Positions 44,619-60,300 of a stretch of 64,000 nucleotides of DNA are shown piece after piece; positions within the stretch are counted from its first letter, which is position 1, and each line of letters starts with the position of its first letter. The DNA is taken from positions 18,246,001 to 18,310,000 of the forward strand of contig NW_027488366.1 in assembly GCF_051014445.1 (NCBI RefSeq), written 5' to 3'. This DNA is from Colletes latitarsis (lineage: Eukaryota > Arthropoda > Insecta > Hymenoptera > Colletidae). The notes under the pieces are model-generated. The model did no database searches, was not told where the DNA came from, and saw only the letters and a program-made list of their open reading frames with translations. A program made the translations under genes and the position numbers.

Positions 44619-47600
44619 TTGCGTTATCCTCTAAAATATTGATCGAAACCAGGTTTAATTGACTGTTTCAGCGTGGTACCACATTACTACGTGATACAAT
44701 CCAGAAACAGCCCAGGATCTTGCCATGAAGTATGAGAAATATGCGAAAGTATGAGCCTGATGAGGGCAAATCCTCGACCTAACCCAAACCTAACATCCGT
44801 TATCCTCTAAAATATTTATCAAGACCAGGTTTAATGGAATGTTTCAGTGTGGTACCACTTTACTACGTGATCCAAAGCAGAAAAAACCCTCGATCAGGTC
44901 AACATGTATGATAAAACTGCGAAAGTATGACCCTGATGAGGGCAAATCCCAGGCCTAACCTAGACCTAACTTGCGTTATCCTCTAAAATATTGATCGAAA
45001 CCAGGTTTAATTCACTGTTTCAGCGTGGTGCCACATTACTATGTCATACAATCCAGAAACAGCCCAGGATCTAGCCATGAAGTATGAGAGAAATGCGAAA
45101 GTATGAGCCTGCTGAGGGCAAATCCTAGACCTAACCCAAACCTAACATGCGTTATCCTCTAAAATATTTATCAAGACCAGGTTTAATTGATTGTTTCAGT
45201 GTGGTCCCACATTACAACGTGATGCAATCCAGAAAAAACCCAGGATCTAGCCATCAAGTATGAGAAATATGCGAAAGAACGAGCCTGATGAGAGCAAATC
45301 CCAGACCTAACCTAGACCTAACATGAATTATTCTCTAAAATATTGATCGAAACCAGGTTTAATTGACTGTTTCAGCGTGGTACCACATTACTACGTGATA
45401 CAATCCAGAAACAGCCCAGGATCTAGCCATGAAGTATGAGAGATATGCGAAAGTATGAGCCTGCTGAGGGCAAATCCTAAACCTTACCCAAACCTAACAT
45501 GCGTTATCCTCTAAAATATTTATCAAGACCAGGTTTAATTGATTGTTTCAGTGTGGTACCTCACTACTACGTGATCCAAACCAGAAAAAACCCAGGATCT
45601 GATCAACAAGTATGTGAAAAAAGGCGAAAGTATGAGCCTGATGAGGGCAAATCCCAGAGCTATCCCAGACCTAACTTGCGTTGTCCTCTAAGATATTGAT
45701 GGAAACCAGGTTTAATTCACTGTTTCAGTGTGGTCCCACATTACTACGTGATCCAATCCAGAAAGAGCCCAGGATCTAGCCATCAAGTATGAGTAATATG
45801 CGAAAGAATGAGCCTGATGGGAGTAAATCCCAGAAATAACCAGGACCTAACATGAATTATTCTCTAAAATATTGATCGAAACCAGGTTTAATTGACTGTT
45901 TCAGAGTGGTCCCACATTACTACGTGATCCAAACCAGAAAAAACCCAGGATCAGTGCAACAAGTATGTGAAAAACGCGAAAGTATGAGCCTGATGAGGGC
46001 AAATCCCAGACCTATCCCAGACCTAACTTGCGATATCCTCTAAAATATTGATCGAAACCAGGTTTAATTGACTGTCTTATTGTGGTACCACTCTACTACG
46101 TGATCCAAACCAGAAAAAACCCAGGATCTGTTCAACAAGTGTGTGAAAAACGCGAAACTGTGAGCCTGATGAGGGCAAATCTTAGACCTAACCCAGACCT
46201 AAGATGCGTTATCCTCTAAAATATTTATCCAGACCAGGTTTCATTGAATGTTTCAGTGTGGTACCACTTTACTACGTGATCCAATCCAGAAATAGCCCAG
46301 GATCTAGCCATGAAGTATGAGAAATATGCGAAAGTAAGAGCCTGATGAGGGCAAATCCTAGACCTATCCCAGACCTAACTTGCGTTATCCTCTAAAATAT
46401 TTATCAAGACCAGGTTTAATTGATTTTTTCAGTGTGGTACCACATTACTACGTGATCCAAACCAGAAAAAACCCAGGATCAGTTCAACAAGTATGTGAAA
46501 AACGCGAAAGTATGAGCCTGATTAGGGCGAATCCCAGCCCTATCCCTGACCTAACTTGCGGTATCCTCTAAAATATTGATCGAAACCAGGTTTAATTGAC
46601 TGTTTCAGCGTGGTACCACATTACTACGTGATCCAAACCAGAAAAAACCCAGGATCTGTTCAACAAGTATGTGAAGAATGCGAAAGTATGAGTCTGATGA
46701 GTGGAAATCCCAGGCCTAACCTAGACCTAACATGCTTTATCCTCAAAAATATTGATCGAAACCTGGTTTAATCGACTGTTTCAGTGTGGTACCACATTAC
46801 TACCTGATCCAAACCAGAAAAAACCCAGGATCAGTTCAACAAGTATGTGAAAAACGCGAAAGTATGAGCCTGATTAGGGCGAATCCCAGACCTATCCCAG
46901 ACCTAACTTGCGTTATCCTCTAAAATATTGATCGAAACCAGGTTTAATTGACTGTTTCAGCGTGGTACCACATTACTACGTGATACAGTCCAGAAAAAAC
47001 CCAGGATCCGTTCAACAAGTACGTGAAGAATGCGAAAGTATGAGTCTGATGAGGGCAAATCCTAGACCTAACCCAGACCTAACATGCGCTATCCTCAAAA
47101 ATATTGATCGAAACCTGGTTTAATCGACTGTTTCAGTGTGGTACCACATTACTATGTGATCCAAACCAGAAAATAACCCAGGATCTGTTCAACGAGTATG
47201 TGAAGGGTGCGAAAGTATGAGTCTGACGAGGTCAAATCCCAGACCTATCCCAGACCTAACTTGCGTTATCCTCTAGAATATTGATCGAAACCAGGTTTAA
47301 TCGACTGTTTCAGTGTGGTACCACATTACTACCTGATCCAAACCAGAAAAAACCCAGGATCAGTTCAACAAGTATGTGAAAAACGCGAAAGTATGAGCCT
47401 GATGAGGGCAAATCCTAGACCTAACCCAGACCTAACATGCGTTATCCTCTAAAATATTTATCAAGACCAGGTTTAATTGGTTGTTTCAGTGTGGTCCCAC
47501 ATTACTACGTGATCCAAACCAGAAAAAACCCAGGATCTGTTCAACAACTACGTGAAGAATGCGAAAGTATGAGTCTGATGAGGGCAAATCCTAGACCTAA

Positions 47601-50600
47601 CCCAGACCTAACATGCGTTATCCTCTAAAATATTTATCAAGACCAGGTTTAATTGAATGTTTCAGTGTGGTACCACATTACTACGTGATGCAATCCAGAA
47701 AAAGCCCAGGATCTAGCCATCAAGTTTGAGAAATATGCGAAAGAATAAGCCTGATGAGGGCAAATCCTAGACCTAACCCAGACCTAACATGCGTTATCCT
47801 CTAAAATATTGATCGCAACCAGGTTTAATGGACTGTTTCAGTGTGGTACCACACTACTTCGTGATCCAAACCAGAAAAAACCCAGGATCTGTTCAACAAG
47901 TATGTGAAAAACGCGAAACTGTGAGCCTGATGGGGGCAAATCTTAGACCTAACCCAGACCTAAGATGCGTTATCCTCTAAAATATTTATCCAGACCAGGT
48001 TTCATTGAATGTTTCAGTGTGGTACCACTTTACTACGTGATCCAATCCAGAAATAGCCCAGGATCTAGCCATGAAGTATGAGAAATATGCGAAAGTAAGA
48101 GCCTGATGAGGGCAAATCCTAGACCTATCCCAGACCTAACTTGCGTTATCCTCTAAAATATTGATCGAAACCAGGTTTAGTTGGCTCTTTCAGCGTGGTA
48201 CCACATTACTACGTGACACAATCCAGAAACAGCCCAGGATCTAGCCATGAAGTATGAGAAATATGCGAAAGTATGAGCCTGATGAGGGCAAATCCTAGAC
48301 CTAACCCAGACCTAACATGCGTTATCCTCTAAAATATTTATCAAGACCAGGTTTAATTGATTGTTTCAGTGTGGTACCACATTACTACGTGATCCAAACC
48401 GGAAAAATCCAGGATCAGTTCAACAAGTATGTGAAGAACGCGAAAGTATGAGCCTGATTAGGGCGAATCCCAGCCCTATCCCAGACCTAACTTGCGGTAT
48501 CCTCTAAAATATTGATCGACACCAGGTTTAATTGACTGTTTCAGCGTGGTACCACATGACTACGTGATCCAAACCAGAAAAAACCCAGGATCTGTTCAAC
48601 AAGTATGTGAAAAACGCGAAACTGTGAGCCTGATGAGGGCAAATCTTAGACCTAACCCAGACCTAAGATGCGTTATCCTCTAAAATATTTATCCAGACCA
48701 GGTTTCATTGAATGTTTCAGTGTGGTCCCACATTACTACGAGATCCAAACCAGAAAAAACCCAGGATCCGTTCAACAAGTATGTGAAGAATGCGAAAGTA
48801 TGAGTCTGATGAGTGAAAATCCCAGGCCTAACCTAGACCTAACATGAATTATTCTCTAAAATATTGATCGAAACCAGATTTAATTGACTGTTTCAGTGTG
48901 GTCCCACATTACTACGTGATCCAAACCAGAAAAAACCCAGGGTCCGTTCAACAAGTATGTGAAGAATGCGAAAGTATGAGTCTGATGAGATCAAATCCCA
49001 GACTTATCCCTGACTTAACTTGCGTTATCCTCTAAATTATTGATCGAAACCAGGTTTAATCGACTGTTTCAGCGTGGTACCACATTACTACGTGATACAA
49101 TCCAGGAACAGCCCAGGATCTGTTCAACAAGTATGTGAAAAACGCGAAACTGTGAGCCTGATGAGGGCAAATCTTAGACCTAACCCAGACCTAAGATGCG
49201 TTATCCTCTAAAATATTTATCCAGACCAGGTTTCATTGAATGTTTCAGTGTGGTCCCACATTACTACGAGACCCAAACCAGAAAAAACCCAAGATCCGTT
49301 CAACAAGTATGTGAAGAATGCGAAAGTATGAGTCTGATGAGTGAAAATCCCAGGCCTAACCTAAACCTAACATGAATTATCCTCTAAAATATTGATCGAA
49401 ACCAGGTTTAATGGACTGTCTCAGTGTGGCACCACTTTACTACGTGATCCAAAGCAGAAAAAACCCTCGATCAAGCCAACATGTATGTTAAAACTGCGAA
49501 AGTATGACCCTGATGAGGGCAAATCCCAGGCCTAACCTACACCTAACATGCGTTATCCTCTAAAATATTGATCGAAACCTGGTTTAATCGACTGTCTCAG
49601 AGTGGTACCACATTAATATGTGATCCAAACCAGAAAATATCCCAGGATCTGTTCAACGAGTATGTGAAGTGTGCGAAAGTAAGAGTCTGATGAGGTCATA
49701 TCCCAGACCTATCCCAGACCTAACTTGCGTTATCCTCTAAAATATTGATCGAAACCAGGTTTAGTCAACTGTTTCAGTGTGGTACCACATTACTACGTGA
49801 TCCAAACCAGAAAAAAACCAGGTTCCGTTCAACAAGTATGTGAAGAATGCGAAAGGATGAGTCTGATGAGTGAAAATCCCAGGGCTAACCTAGACCTAAC
49901 ATGCGTTATCCTCTAAAATATTGATCCAAACCAGGTTTAATGGACTGTTTCAGTGTGGTACCACACTACTTCGTGAGCCAAACCAGAAAAAACCCAGGAT
50001 CTGTTCAACAAGTATGTGAAAAACGCGAAACTGTGAGCCTGATGAGGGCAAATCTTAGACCTAACCTTGACCTAACATGCGTTATCCTCTAAAATATTGA
50101 GCGAAACCAGGTTTAATGGACTGTTTCAGTGTGGTAGCACACTACTACGGGATCCATACCAGAAAAAACGCAGGATCTGTTCAACAAGTATGTGAAGTGT
50201 GCGAAAGTATGAGTCTGATGAGGTCAAATCCCAGACCAATTCCGGACTTAACTTGCGTTATCCTCTAAAATATTGATCGAAACCAGGTTTAATTGACTGT
50301 TTCAGTGTGGTACCACATTACTACGTGATCCAATCCAGAAATAGCCCAGGATCTAGCCATGAAGTATGAGAAATATGCGAAAGTATGAGCCTGACGAGGG
50401 CAAATCCTAGACCTAACCCAAACCTAACTTGCGTCATCCTCTAAAGTATTGATCGAAACCAGGTTTAATTGACTGTTTCAGCGTGATACCACATTACTAC
50501 GTGATACAATCCAGAAACAGCCCAGGATCTAGCCATGAAGTATGAGAAATATGCGAAAGTATGAGCCTGACGAGGGCAAATCCTAGACCTAACCCAAAGC

Positions 50601-51599
50601 TACCATGCGTTATCCTCTAAAATATTTATCAAGACCAGGTTTAATTGATTGTTTCATTGTGGTCCCACATTACTACGTGATCCAAACCAGAAAAAACCCA
50701 GGATCCGTTCAACAAGTATGTGAAGAATGCGAAAGTATGAGTCTGATGAGTGAAAATCCCAGACCTAACCTAGACCTAAGATGCATTATCCTCTAAAATA
50801 TTTATCCAGACCAGGTTTCATTGAATGTTTCAGTGTGGTACCACTTTACTACGTGATCCAATCCAGAAATAGCCCAGGATCTAGCCATGAAGTATGAGAA
50901 ATATGCGAAAGTAAGAGCCTGATGAGGGCAAATCCTAGACCTATCCCAGACCTAACTTGCGTTATCCTCCAAAATATTGATCGAAACCAGGTTTAATTGA
51001 CTGTTTCAGCGTGGTACCACATTACTACGTGATACAATCCAGAAACAGCCCAGGATGTAGCCATGAAGTATGAGAAATATGCGAAAGTATGAGCCTGATG
51101 AGGGCAAATCCTAGACCTAACCTAGACCTAACATGCGTTATCCTCCAAAATATTTATTAAGACCAGGTTTAATTGATTGTTTCAGTGTGGTCCCACATTA
51201 CTACGTGATCCAAACCAGAAAAAACCCAGGATCCGTTCAACAAGTATGTGAAGAATGCGAAAGTATGAGTCTGATGAGTGAAAATCCCAGGCCTAACCTA
51301 GACCTAACATGAATTATTCTCTAAAATATTGATCGAAACCAGATTTAATTGGCTGCCTCAGTGTGGTCCCACATTACTACGTGATGCAAACCAGAAAAAA
51401 CCCAGGCTCCGTTCAACAAGTATGTGAAGAATGCGAAAGTATGAGTCTGATGAGTGAAAATCCCAGGCCTAATCTAGACCTAACATGCGTTATCCTGAAA
51501 AATATTGATCGAAACCAGGTTTAATCGACTGTTTCAGTGTGGTACCACATTACTATGTGATCCAAACCAGAAAATAACCCAGGATATGTTCAACGAGTA

Positions 51600-52920
51600 T
51601 GTGAAAAACGCGAAACTGTGAGCCTGATGAGGGCAAATTTCAGACCTATCCCAGACCTAACTTGCGTTGTCCTCTAAGATATTGATGGAAACCAGGTTTA
51701 AGTGACTGTTTCAGTGTTGTACTTCATTACTACGTGATGCGATCCAGAAAAAGCCCAGGATCTAGCCATCATGTATGAGACATATGCGAAAGAATAAGCC
51801 TGATGAGGGCAATTCCTAGACCTATCCCAGACCTAACATGCGTTATCCTCTAAAATATTTATCCAGACCAGGTTTCATTGAATGTTTCAGTGTGGTACCA
51901 CTTTACTACGAGATCCAATCCAGAAATAGCCCAGGATCTAGCCATGAAGTATGAGAAATATGCGAAAGTATGAGCCTGATGAGGGCAAATCCTAGGCCTA
52001 ACCCAGACCTAACATGCGTTGTCTTCTAAAATATTTATCATGATCAGGTTTAATTGAATGTTTCAGTGTGGTACCACATTACTACGTGATGCAATCCAGA
52101 AAAAGCCCGGGATCTAGCCACCAAGTTTGAGAAATATGCGAAAGAATGAGCCTGATGAGGGCAAATACTAAACCTAACCCAGACCTAACATGCGTTATCC
52201 TCTAAAATATTGATCGCAACCAGGTTTAATTGACTGTTTCAGTGTTGTACTTCATTACTACGTGATGCGATCCAGAAAAAGCCCAGGATCTAGCCATCAA
52301 GTATGAGAAATATGCGAAAGAATGAGCCTGATGAGAGCAAATCCCAGACCTAACCTAGACTTAACATGAATTATTCTCTAAAATATTGATCGAAACCAGG
52401 TTTAATTGACTGTTTCAGTGTTGTACTTCATTACTACGTGATGCAATCCAGAAAAAGCCCAGGATCTAGCCATCAAGTATGAGAAATATGCGAAAGTATG
52501 AGCTTGATGAGGGCAAATCCTAGACCTAACCCAGACCTAACATGCGTTATCCTCTAAAATATTTATCAAGGCCAGGTTTAATTGAATGTTTCAGTGTGGT
52601 ACCACATTACTACGTGACCCAAACCAGAAAAAACCCAGGATCTGTTCAACAAGTATGTGAAAAACGCGAAAGTATGAGCCTGATGAGGGCAAATCCCAGA
52701 CCTATCCCAGACCTAACTTGCGTTATCCTCTAAAATATTGGTCGAAACCAGGTTTAATTGACTGTTTCAGCGTGATACCACATTACTACGTGATACAATC
52801 CAGAAACAGCCCAGGATCTAGCCATGAAGTATGAGAAATATGCGAAAGTATGAGCCTGATGAGGGCAAATCGTAGACCTAACCCAGACCTAACATGCGTT
52901 ATCCTCTAAAATATTGATCG
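51600..52920. repeat. 7-8 monomer segment repeated at 56000-57320 and 59700-61020
   Basis: Three copies share the order of rare variants. AAATTTCAGACC anchors fall at 51639, 56041 and 59737 (offsets 4402 and 3696 bp, that is 25 and 21 monomers). The GGCCAGG monomer at 52542, 56944 and 60640 has the same spacings. A shorter fourth copy starts at 54105. This is a dispersed higher-order pattern, not a simple tandem one. Confidence 0.88.
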
Positions 52921-55779
52921 AAACCTGGTTTAATCGACTGTCTCAGAGTGGTACCACATTGCTATGTGATCCAAACCAGAAAATATCCCAGGATCTGTTC
53001 AACGAGTATGTGAAGTGTGCGAAAGTAAGAGTCTGATGAGGTCATATCCCAGACCTATCCCAGACCTAACTTGCGTTATCCTCTAAAATATTGATCGAAA
53101 CCAGGTTTTGTCAACTGTTTCAGTGTGGTACCGCATTACTACGTGATCCAAACCAGAAAAAAACCAGGTTCCGTTCAACAAGTATGTGAAGAATGCGAAA
53201 GTATGAGTCTGATGAGTGAAAATCCCAGGGTAAACCTAGACCTAACATGCGTTATCCTCTAAAATATTGATCCAAACCAGGTTTAATGGACTGTTTCAGT
53301 GTGGCACCACACTACTACGTGATCCAAACCAGAAAAAACCCAGGATCTGTCCAACAAGTATGTGAAGAACGCGAAAGTATGACTCTGATGAGGGCAAATC
53401 CCAGACCTATCCCAGACCTAACTTGCGTTATCCTCTAAAATATTGGTCGAAACCAGGTTTAATTGACTGTTTCAGTGTGGTACCACATTACTACGTGATC
53501 CAATCCAGAAAAAACCCAGGATCCGTTCAACAAGTATGTGAAGAATGCGAAAGTATGAGTCTGATGACTGAAAATCCCAGACCTAACCTAGACCTAAGAT
53601 GCATTATCCTCTAAAATATTTATCCAGACCAGGTTTCATTGAATGTTTCAGTGTGGTACCACTTTACTACGTGATCCAATCCAGAAATAGCCCAGGATCT
53701 AGCCATGAAGTATGAGAAATATGCGAAGGTATGAGCCTGATGAGGGCAAATCCTAGACCTAACCTAGACCTAACATGCGTTATCCTCCAAAATATTTATC
53801 AAGACCAGGTTTAATTGATTGTTTCAGTGTGGTCCCACATTACTAAGTGATCCAAACCAGAAAAAAACCCAGGATCCGTTCAACAAGTATATGAAGAATG
53901 CGAAAGTATGAGTCTGATGAGTGATAATCCCAGGCCTAACCTAGACCTAACATGAATTATTCTCAAAAATATTGATCGAAACCAGATTTAATTGACTGCT
54001 TCAGTGTGGTACCACACTAATTCGTGATCCAAACCAGAAAAAACGCAGGATCTGCTCAACAAGTATGTGAAAAACGCGAAACTGTGAGCCTGATGAGGGC
54101 AAATTTCAGACCTATCCCAGACCTAACTTGCGTTGTCCTCTAAGATATTGATGGAAACCAGGTTTAAGTGACTGTTTCAGTGTTGTACTTCATTACTACG
54201 TGATGCGGTCAAGAAAAAGCCCAGGATCTAGCCATCATGTATGAGACATATGCGAAAGAATAAGCCTGATGAGGGCAATTCCTAGACCTAACCCAGACCT
54301 AACATGCGTTATCCTCTAAAATATTTATCCAGACCAGGTTTCATTGAATGTTTCAGTGTGGTACCACTTTACTACGAGATCCAATCCAGAAATAGCCCAG
54401 GATCTAGCCATGAAGTATGAGAAATATGCGAAAGTAAGAGCCTGATGAGGGCAAATCCTAGACCTATCCCAGGCCTAACTTGCGTTATCCTCCAAAATAT
54501 TGATCGAAACCAGGTTTAGTTGACTGTTTCAGCGTGGTACCACATTACTACGTGATGCAATCCAGAAAAAGCCCAGGATCTAGCCACCAAGTTTGAGAAA
54601 TATGCGAAAGAATGAGCCTGATGAGGGCAAATACTAGACGTAACCCAGACCTAACATGCGTTATCCTCTAAAATATTGATCGCAACCAGGTTTAATTGAC
54701 TGTTTCAGTGTTGTACTTCATTACTACGTGATGCGATCCAGAAAAAGCCCAGGATCTAGCCATCAAGTATGAGAAATATGCGAAAGAATGAGCCTGACGA
54801 GGGCAAATCCTAGACCTAACCCAAAGCTAACATGCGTTATCCTCTAAAATATTTATCAAGACCAGGTTTAATTGATTGTTTCATTGTGGTCCCACATTAC
54901 TACGTGATCCAAACCAGAAAAAACCCAGGATCCGTTCAACAAGTATGTGAAGATTGCGAAAGTATGAGTCTGATGAGTGAAAATCCCAGACCTAACCTAG
55001 ACCTAAGATGCATTATCCTCTAAAATATTTATCCAGACCAGGTTTCAATGAATGTTTCAGTGTGGTACCACTTTACTACGTGATCCAATCCAGAAATAGC
55101 CCAGGATCTAGCCATGAAGTATGAGAAATATGCGAAAGTAAGAGCCTGATGAGGGCAAATCCTAGACCTATCCCAGACCTAACTTGCGTTATCCTCCAAA
55201 ATATTGATCGAAACCAGGTTTAATTGACTGTTTCAGCGTGGTACCACATTACTACGTGATACAATCCAGAAACAGCCCAGGATCTAGCCATGAAGTATGA
55301 GAAATATGCGAAAGTATGAGCCTGATGAGGGCAAATCCTAGGCCTAACCCAGACCTAACATGCGTTGTCTTCTAAAATATTTATCATGACCAGGTTTAAT
55401 TGAATGTTTCAGTGTGGTCCCACATTACTACGTGATCCAAACCAGAAAAAACCCAGGATCCGTTCAACAAGTATGTGAAGAATGCGAAAGTATGAGTCTG
55501 ATGAGTGAAAATCCCAGACCTAACCTAGACCTAAGATGCATTATCCTCTAAAATATTTATCCAGACCAGGTTTCATTGAATGTTTCAGTGTGGTACCACT
55601 TTACTACGTGATCCAATCCAGAAATAGCCCAGGATCTAGCCATGAAGTATGAGAAATATGCGAAAGTATGAGCCTGATGAGGGCAAATCCTAGACCTAAC
55701 CTAGACCTAACATGCGTTATCCCCCAAAATATTTATCAAGACCAGGTTTAATTGATTGTTTCAGTGTGGTCCCACATTA

Positions 55780-57350
55780 CTACGTGATGCAAACCAGAAA
55801 AAACCCAGGCTCCGTTCAACAAGTATGTGAAGAATGCGAATGTATGAGTCTGATGAGTGAAAATCCCAGGCCTAATCTAGACCTAACATGCGTTATCCTC
55901 AAAAATATTGACCGAAACCTGGTTTAATCGACTGTTTCAGTGTGGTACCACACTAATTCGTGATCCAAACCAGAAAAAACCCAGGATCTGTTCAACAAGT
56001 ATGTGAAAAACGCGAAACTGTGAGCCTGATGAGGGCAAATTTCAGACCTATCCCAGACCTAACTTGCGTTGTCCTCTAAGATATTGATGGAAACCAGGTT
56101 TAAGTGACTGTTTCAGTGTTGTACTTCATTACTACGTGATGCGATCAAGAAAAAGCCCAGGATCTAGCCATCATGTATGAGACATATGCGAAAGAATAAG
56201 CCTGATGAGGGCAATTCCTAGACCTAACCCAGACCTAACATGCGTTATCCTCTAAAATATTTACCCAGACCAGGTTTCATTGAATGTTTCTGTGTGGTAC
56301 CACTTTACTACGAGATCCAATCCAGAAATAGGCCAGGATCTAGCCATGAAGTATGAGAAATATGCGAAAGTATGAGCCTGATGAGGGCAAATCCTAGGCC
56401 TAACCCAGACCTAACATGCGTTGTCTTCTAAAATATTTATCATGACCAGGTTTAATTGAATGTTTCAGTGTGGTACCACATTACTACGTGATGCAATCCA
56501 GAAAAAGCCCGGGATCTAGCCACCAAGTTTGAGAAATATGCGAAAGAATGAGCCTGATGAGGGCAAATACTAAACCTAACCCAGACCTAACATGCGTTAT
56601 CCTCTAAAATATTGATCGCAACCAGGTTTAATTGACTGTTTCAGTGTTGTACTTCATTACTACGTGATGCGATCCAGAAAAAGCCCAGGATCTAGCCATC
56701 AAGTATGAGAAATATGCGAAAGAATGAGCCTGATGAGAGCAAATCCCAGACCTAACCTAGACCTAACATGAATTATTCTCTAAAATATTGATCGAAACCA
56801 GGTTTAATTGACTGTTTCAGTGTTGTACTTCATTACTACGTGATGCAATCCAGAAAAAGCCCAGGATCTAGCCATCAAGTATGAGAAATATGCGAAAGTA
56901 TGAGCTTGATGAGGGCAAATCCTAGACCTAACCCAGACCTAACATGCGTTATCCTCTAAAATATTTATCAAGGCCAGGTTTAATTGAATGTTTCAGTGTG
57001 GCACCACATTACTACGTGACCCAAACCAGAAAAAACCCAGGATCTGTTCAACAAGTATGTGAAAAACGCGAAAGTATGAGCCTGATGAGGGCAAATCCCA
57101 GACCTATCCCAGACCTAACTTGCGTTATCCTCTAAAATATTGGTCGAAACCAGGTTTAATTGACTGTTTCAGCGTGATACCACATTACTACGTGATACAA
57201 TCCTGAAACAGCCCAGGATCTAGCCACGAAGTATGAGAAATATGCGAAAGTATGAGCCTGATGAGGGCAAATCGTAGACCTAACCCAGACCTAACATGCG
57301 TTATCCTCTAAAATATTGAACGAAACCTGCTTTAATCGACTGTCTCAGAG
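55780..57350. repeat. 21-monomer-spaced duplicate (partner 59476-61046)
   Basis: GATGCAAACC at 55786 and 59482, TTCAGACCTA at 56041 and 59737, and the monomer start at 56944 and 60640 all give 3696 bp, exactly 21 times 176. Near-identity extends for about 1.57 kb and fades at 57350/61046. Confidence 0.88.
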
Positions 57351-60300
57351 TGGTACCACATTACTATGTGATCCAAACCAGAAAAAAACCAGGTTCCGTT
57401 CAAGAAGTATGTGAAGAATGCGAAAGTATGAGTCTGATGAGTGAAAATCCCAGGGCAAACCTAGACCTAACATGCGTTATCCTCTAAAATATTGATCCAA
57501 ACCAGGTTTAATGGACTGTTTCAGTGTGGCACCACACTGCTACGTGATCCAAACCAGAAAAAACCCAGGATCTGTCCAACAAGTATGTGAAGAACGCGAA
57601 AGTATGACTCTGATGAGGGCAAATCCCAGACCTATCCCAGACCTAACTTGCGTTGTCCTCTAAGATATTGATGGAAACCAGGTTTAATTGACTGTTTCAG
57701 TGTTGTACTTCATTACTACGTGATGCGATCCAGAAAAAGCCCAGGATCTAGCCATCAAGTATGAGAAATATGCGAAAGAATGAGCCTGATGAGAGCAAAT
57801 CCCAGACCTAACCTAGACCTAACATGAATTATTCTCTAAAATATTGATCGAAACCAGGTTTAGTTGACTGTTTCAGTGTTGTACTTCATTACTACGTGAT
57901 GCAATCCAGAAAAAGCCCAGGATCTAGCCATCAAGTATGAGAGATATGCGAAAGTATGAGCTTGATGAGGGCAAATCCTAGACCTAACCCAGACCTAACG
58001 TGCGTTATCCTCTAAAATATTTATCAAGACCAGGTTTAATTGAATGTTTCAGTGTGGTACCACGTTACTACGTGATCCAAACCAGAAAAAACCCAGGATC
58101 CGTTCAACAAGTATGTGAAGAATGCGAAAGTATGAGTCTGATGAGTGAAAATCGCAGACCTAACCTAGACCTAAGATGCATTATCCTCTAAAATATTGAT
58201 TGCAACCAGGTTTAATTGACTGTTTCAGCGTGATACCACATTACTACGTGATACAATCCAGAAACAGCCCAGGATCTAGCCATGAAGTATGAAAAATATG
58301 CGAAAGTATGAGCCTGATGAGGGCAAATCGTAGACCTAACCCAGACCTAACATGCGTTATCCTCTAAAATATTTATCAAGACCAGGTTTAATTGGTTGTT
58401 TCAGTGTGGTCCCACATTACTACGTGATCCAAACCAGAAAAAACCCAGGATCTGTTCAACAGGTATGAGAAATATGCGACAGAATGAGTCTGATCAGTGA
58501 AAATCTCAGGCCTTACCTAAACCTAACTTGCGTTGTCCTCTAAAATATTGATGGAAACCAGGTTTCATTGACTGTTTCAGTGTGGTACTACATTACTACG
58601 TGATGCAATCCAGAAAAAGCCCATGATATAGCCATCAAGTATGAGAAATATGCGAAAGAATGAGCCTGATGAGAGCAAATCCCAGACCTAACCTAGACCT
58701 AACATGCGTTATCCTCTAAAATATTGAGCGAAACCAGGTTTAATGGACTGTTTCAGTGTGGTACCACACTACTTCGTGATCCAAACCAGAAAAAACCCAG
58801 GATCTGTTCAACAAGTATGTGAAAAACGCGAAACTGTGAGCCTGATGAGGGCAAATCTTAGACCTAACCCAGACCTAAGATGCGTTATCCTTTGTAATAT
58901 TTATCCAGACCAGGTTTCATTGAATGTTTCAGTGTGGTCCCACATTACTACGTGATCCAAACCAGAAAAAACCCAGGATCTGTTCAACATGTATGAGAAA
59001 TATGCGAAAGAATGAGTCTGATCAGTGAAAATCTCAGGCCTTACCTAAACCTAACTTGCGTTGTCCTCTAAAATATTGATGGAAACCAGGTTTCACTGAC
59101 TGTTTCAGTGTTGTACTTCATTACTACGTGATGCAATCCAGAAAAAGCCCAGGATCTAGCCATCAAGTATGAGAGATATGCGAAAGTATGAGCCTGATGA
59201 GGGCAAATCCTAGACCTAACCTAGACCTAACATGCGTTATCCTCCAAAATATTTATCAAGACCAGGTTTAATTGATTGTTTCAGTGTGGTCCCACATTAC
59301 TAAGTGATCCAAACCAGAAAGAACCCAGGATCCGTTCAACAAGTATGTGAAGAATGCGAAAGTATGAGTCTGATGAGTGAAAATCCCAGGCCTAACCTAG
59401 ACCTAACATGAATTATTCTCTAAAATATTGATCGAAACCAGATTTAATTGACTGCTTCAGTGTGGTCCCACATTACTACGTGATGCAAACCAGAAAAAAC
59501 CCAGGCTCCGTTCAACAAGTATGTGAAGAATGCGAAAGTATGAGTCTGATGAGTGAAAATCCCAGGCCTAATCTAGACCTAACATGCGTTATCCTCAAAA
59601 ATATTGACCGAAACCTGGTTTAATCGACTGCTCCAGTGTGGTACCACACTAATTCGTGATCCAAACCAGAAAAAACCCAGGATCTGTTCAACAAGTATGT
59701 GAAAAACGCGAAACTGTGAGCCTGATGCGGGCAAATTTCAGACCTATCCCAGACCTAACTTGCGTTGTCCTCTAAGATATTGATGGAAACCAGGTTTAAG
59801 TGACTGTTTCAGTGTTGTACTTCATTACTACGTGATGCGATCAAGAAAAAGCCCAGGGTCTAGCCATCATGTATGAGACATATGCGAAAGAATAAGCCTG
59901 ATGAGGGCAATTCCTAGACCTAACCCAGACCTAACATGCGTTATCCTCTAAAATATTTATCCAGACTAGGTTTCATTGAATGTTTCAGTATGGTACCACT
60001 TTACTACGAGATCCAATCCAGAAATAGCCCAGGATCTAGCCATGAAGTATGAGAAATATGCGAAAGTATGAGCCTGATGAGGGCAAATCCTAGGCCTAAC
60101 CCAGACCTAACATGCGTTGTCTTCTAAAATATTTATCAAGACCAGGTTTAATTGAATGTTTCAGTGTGGTACCACATTACTACGTGATGCAATCCAGAAA
60201 TAGCCCAGGATCTAGCCACCAAGTTTGAGAAATATGCGAAAGAATGAGCCTGATGAGGGCAAATACTAGACCTAACCCAGACCTAACATGCGTTATCCTC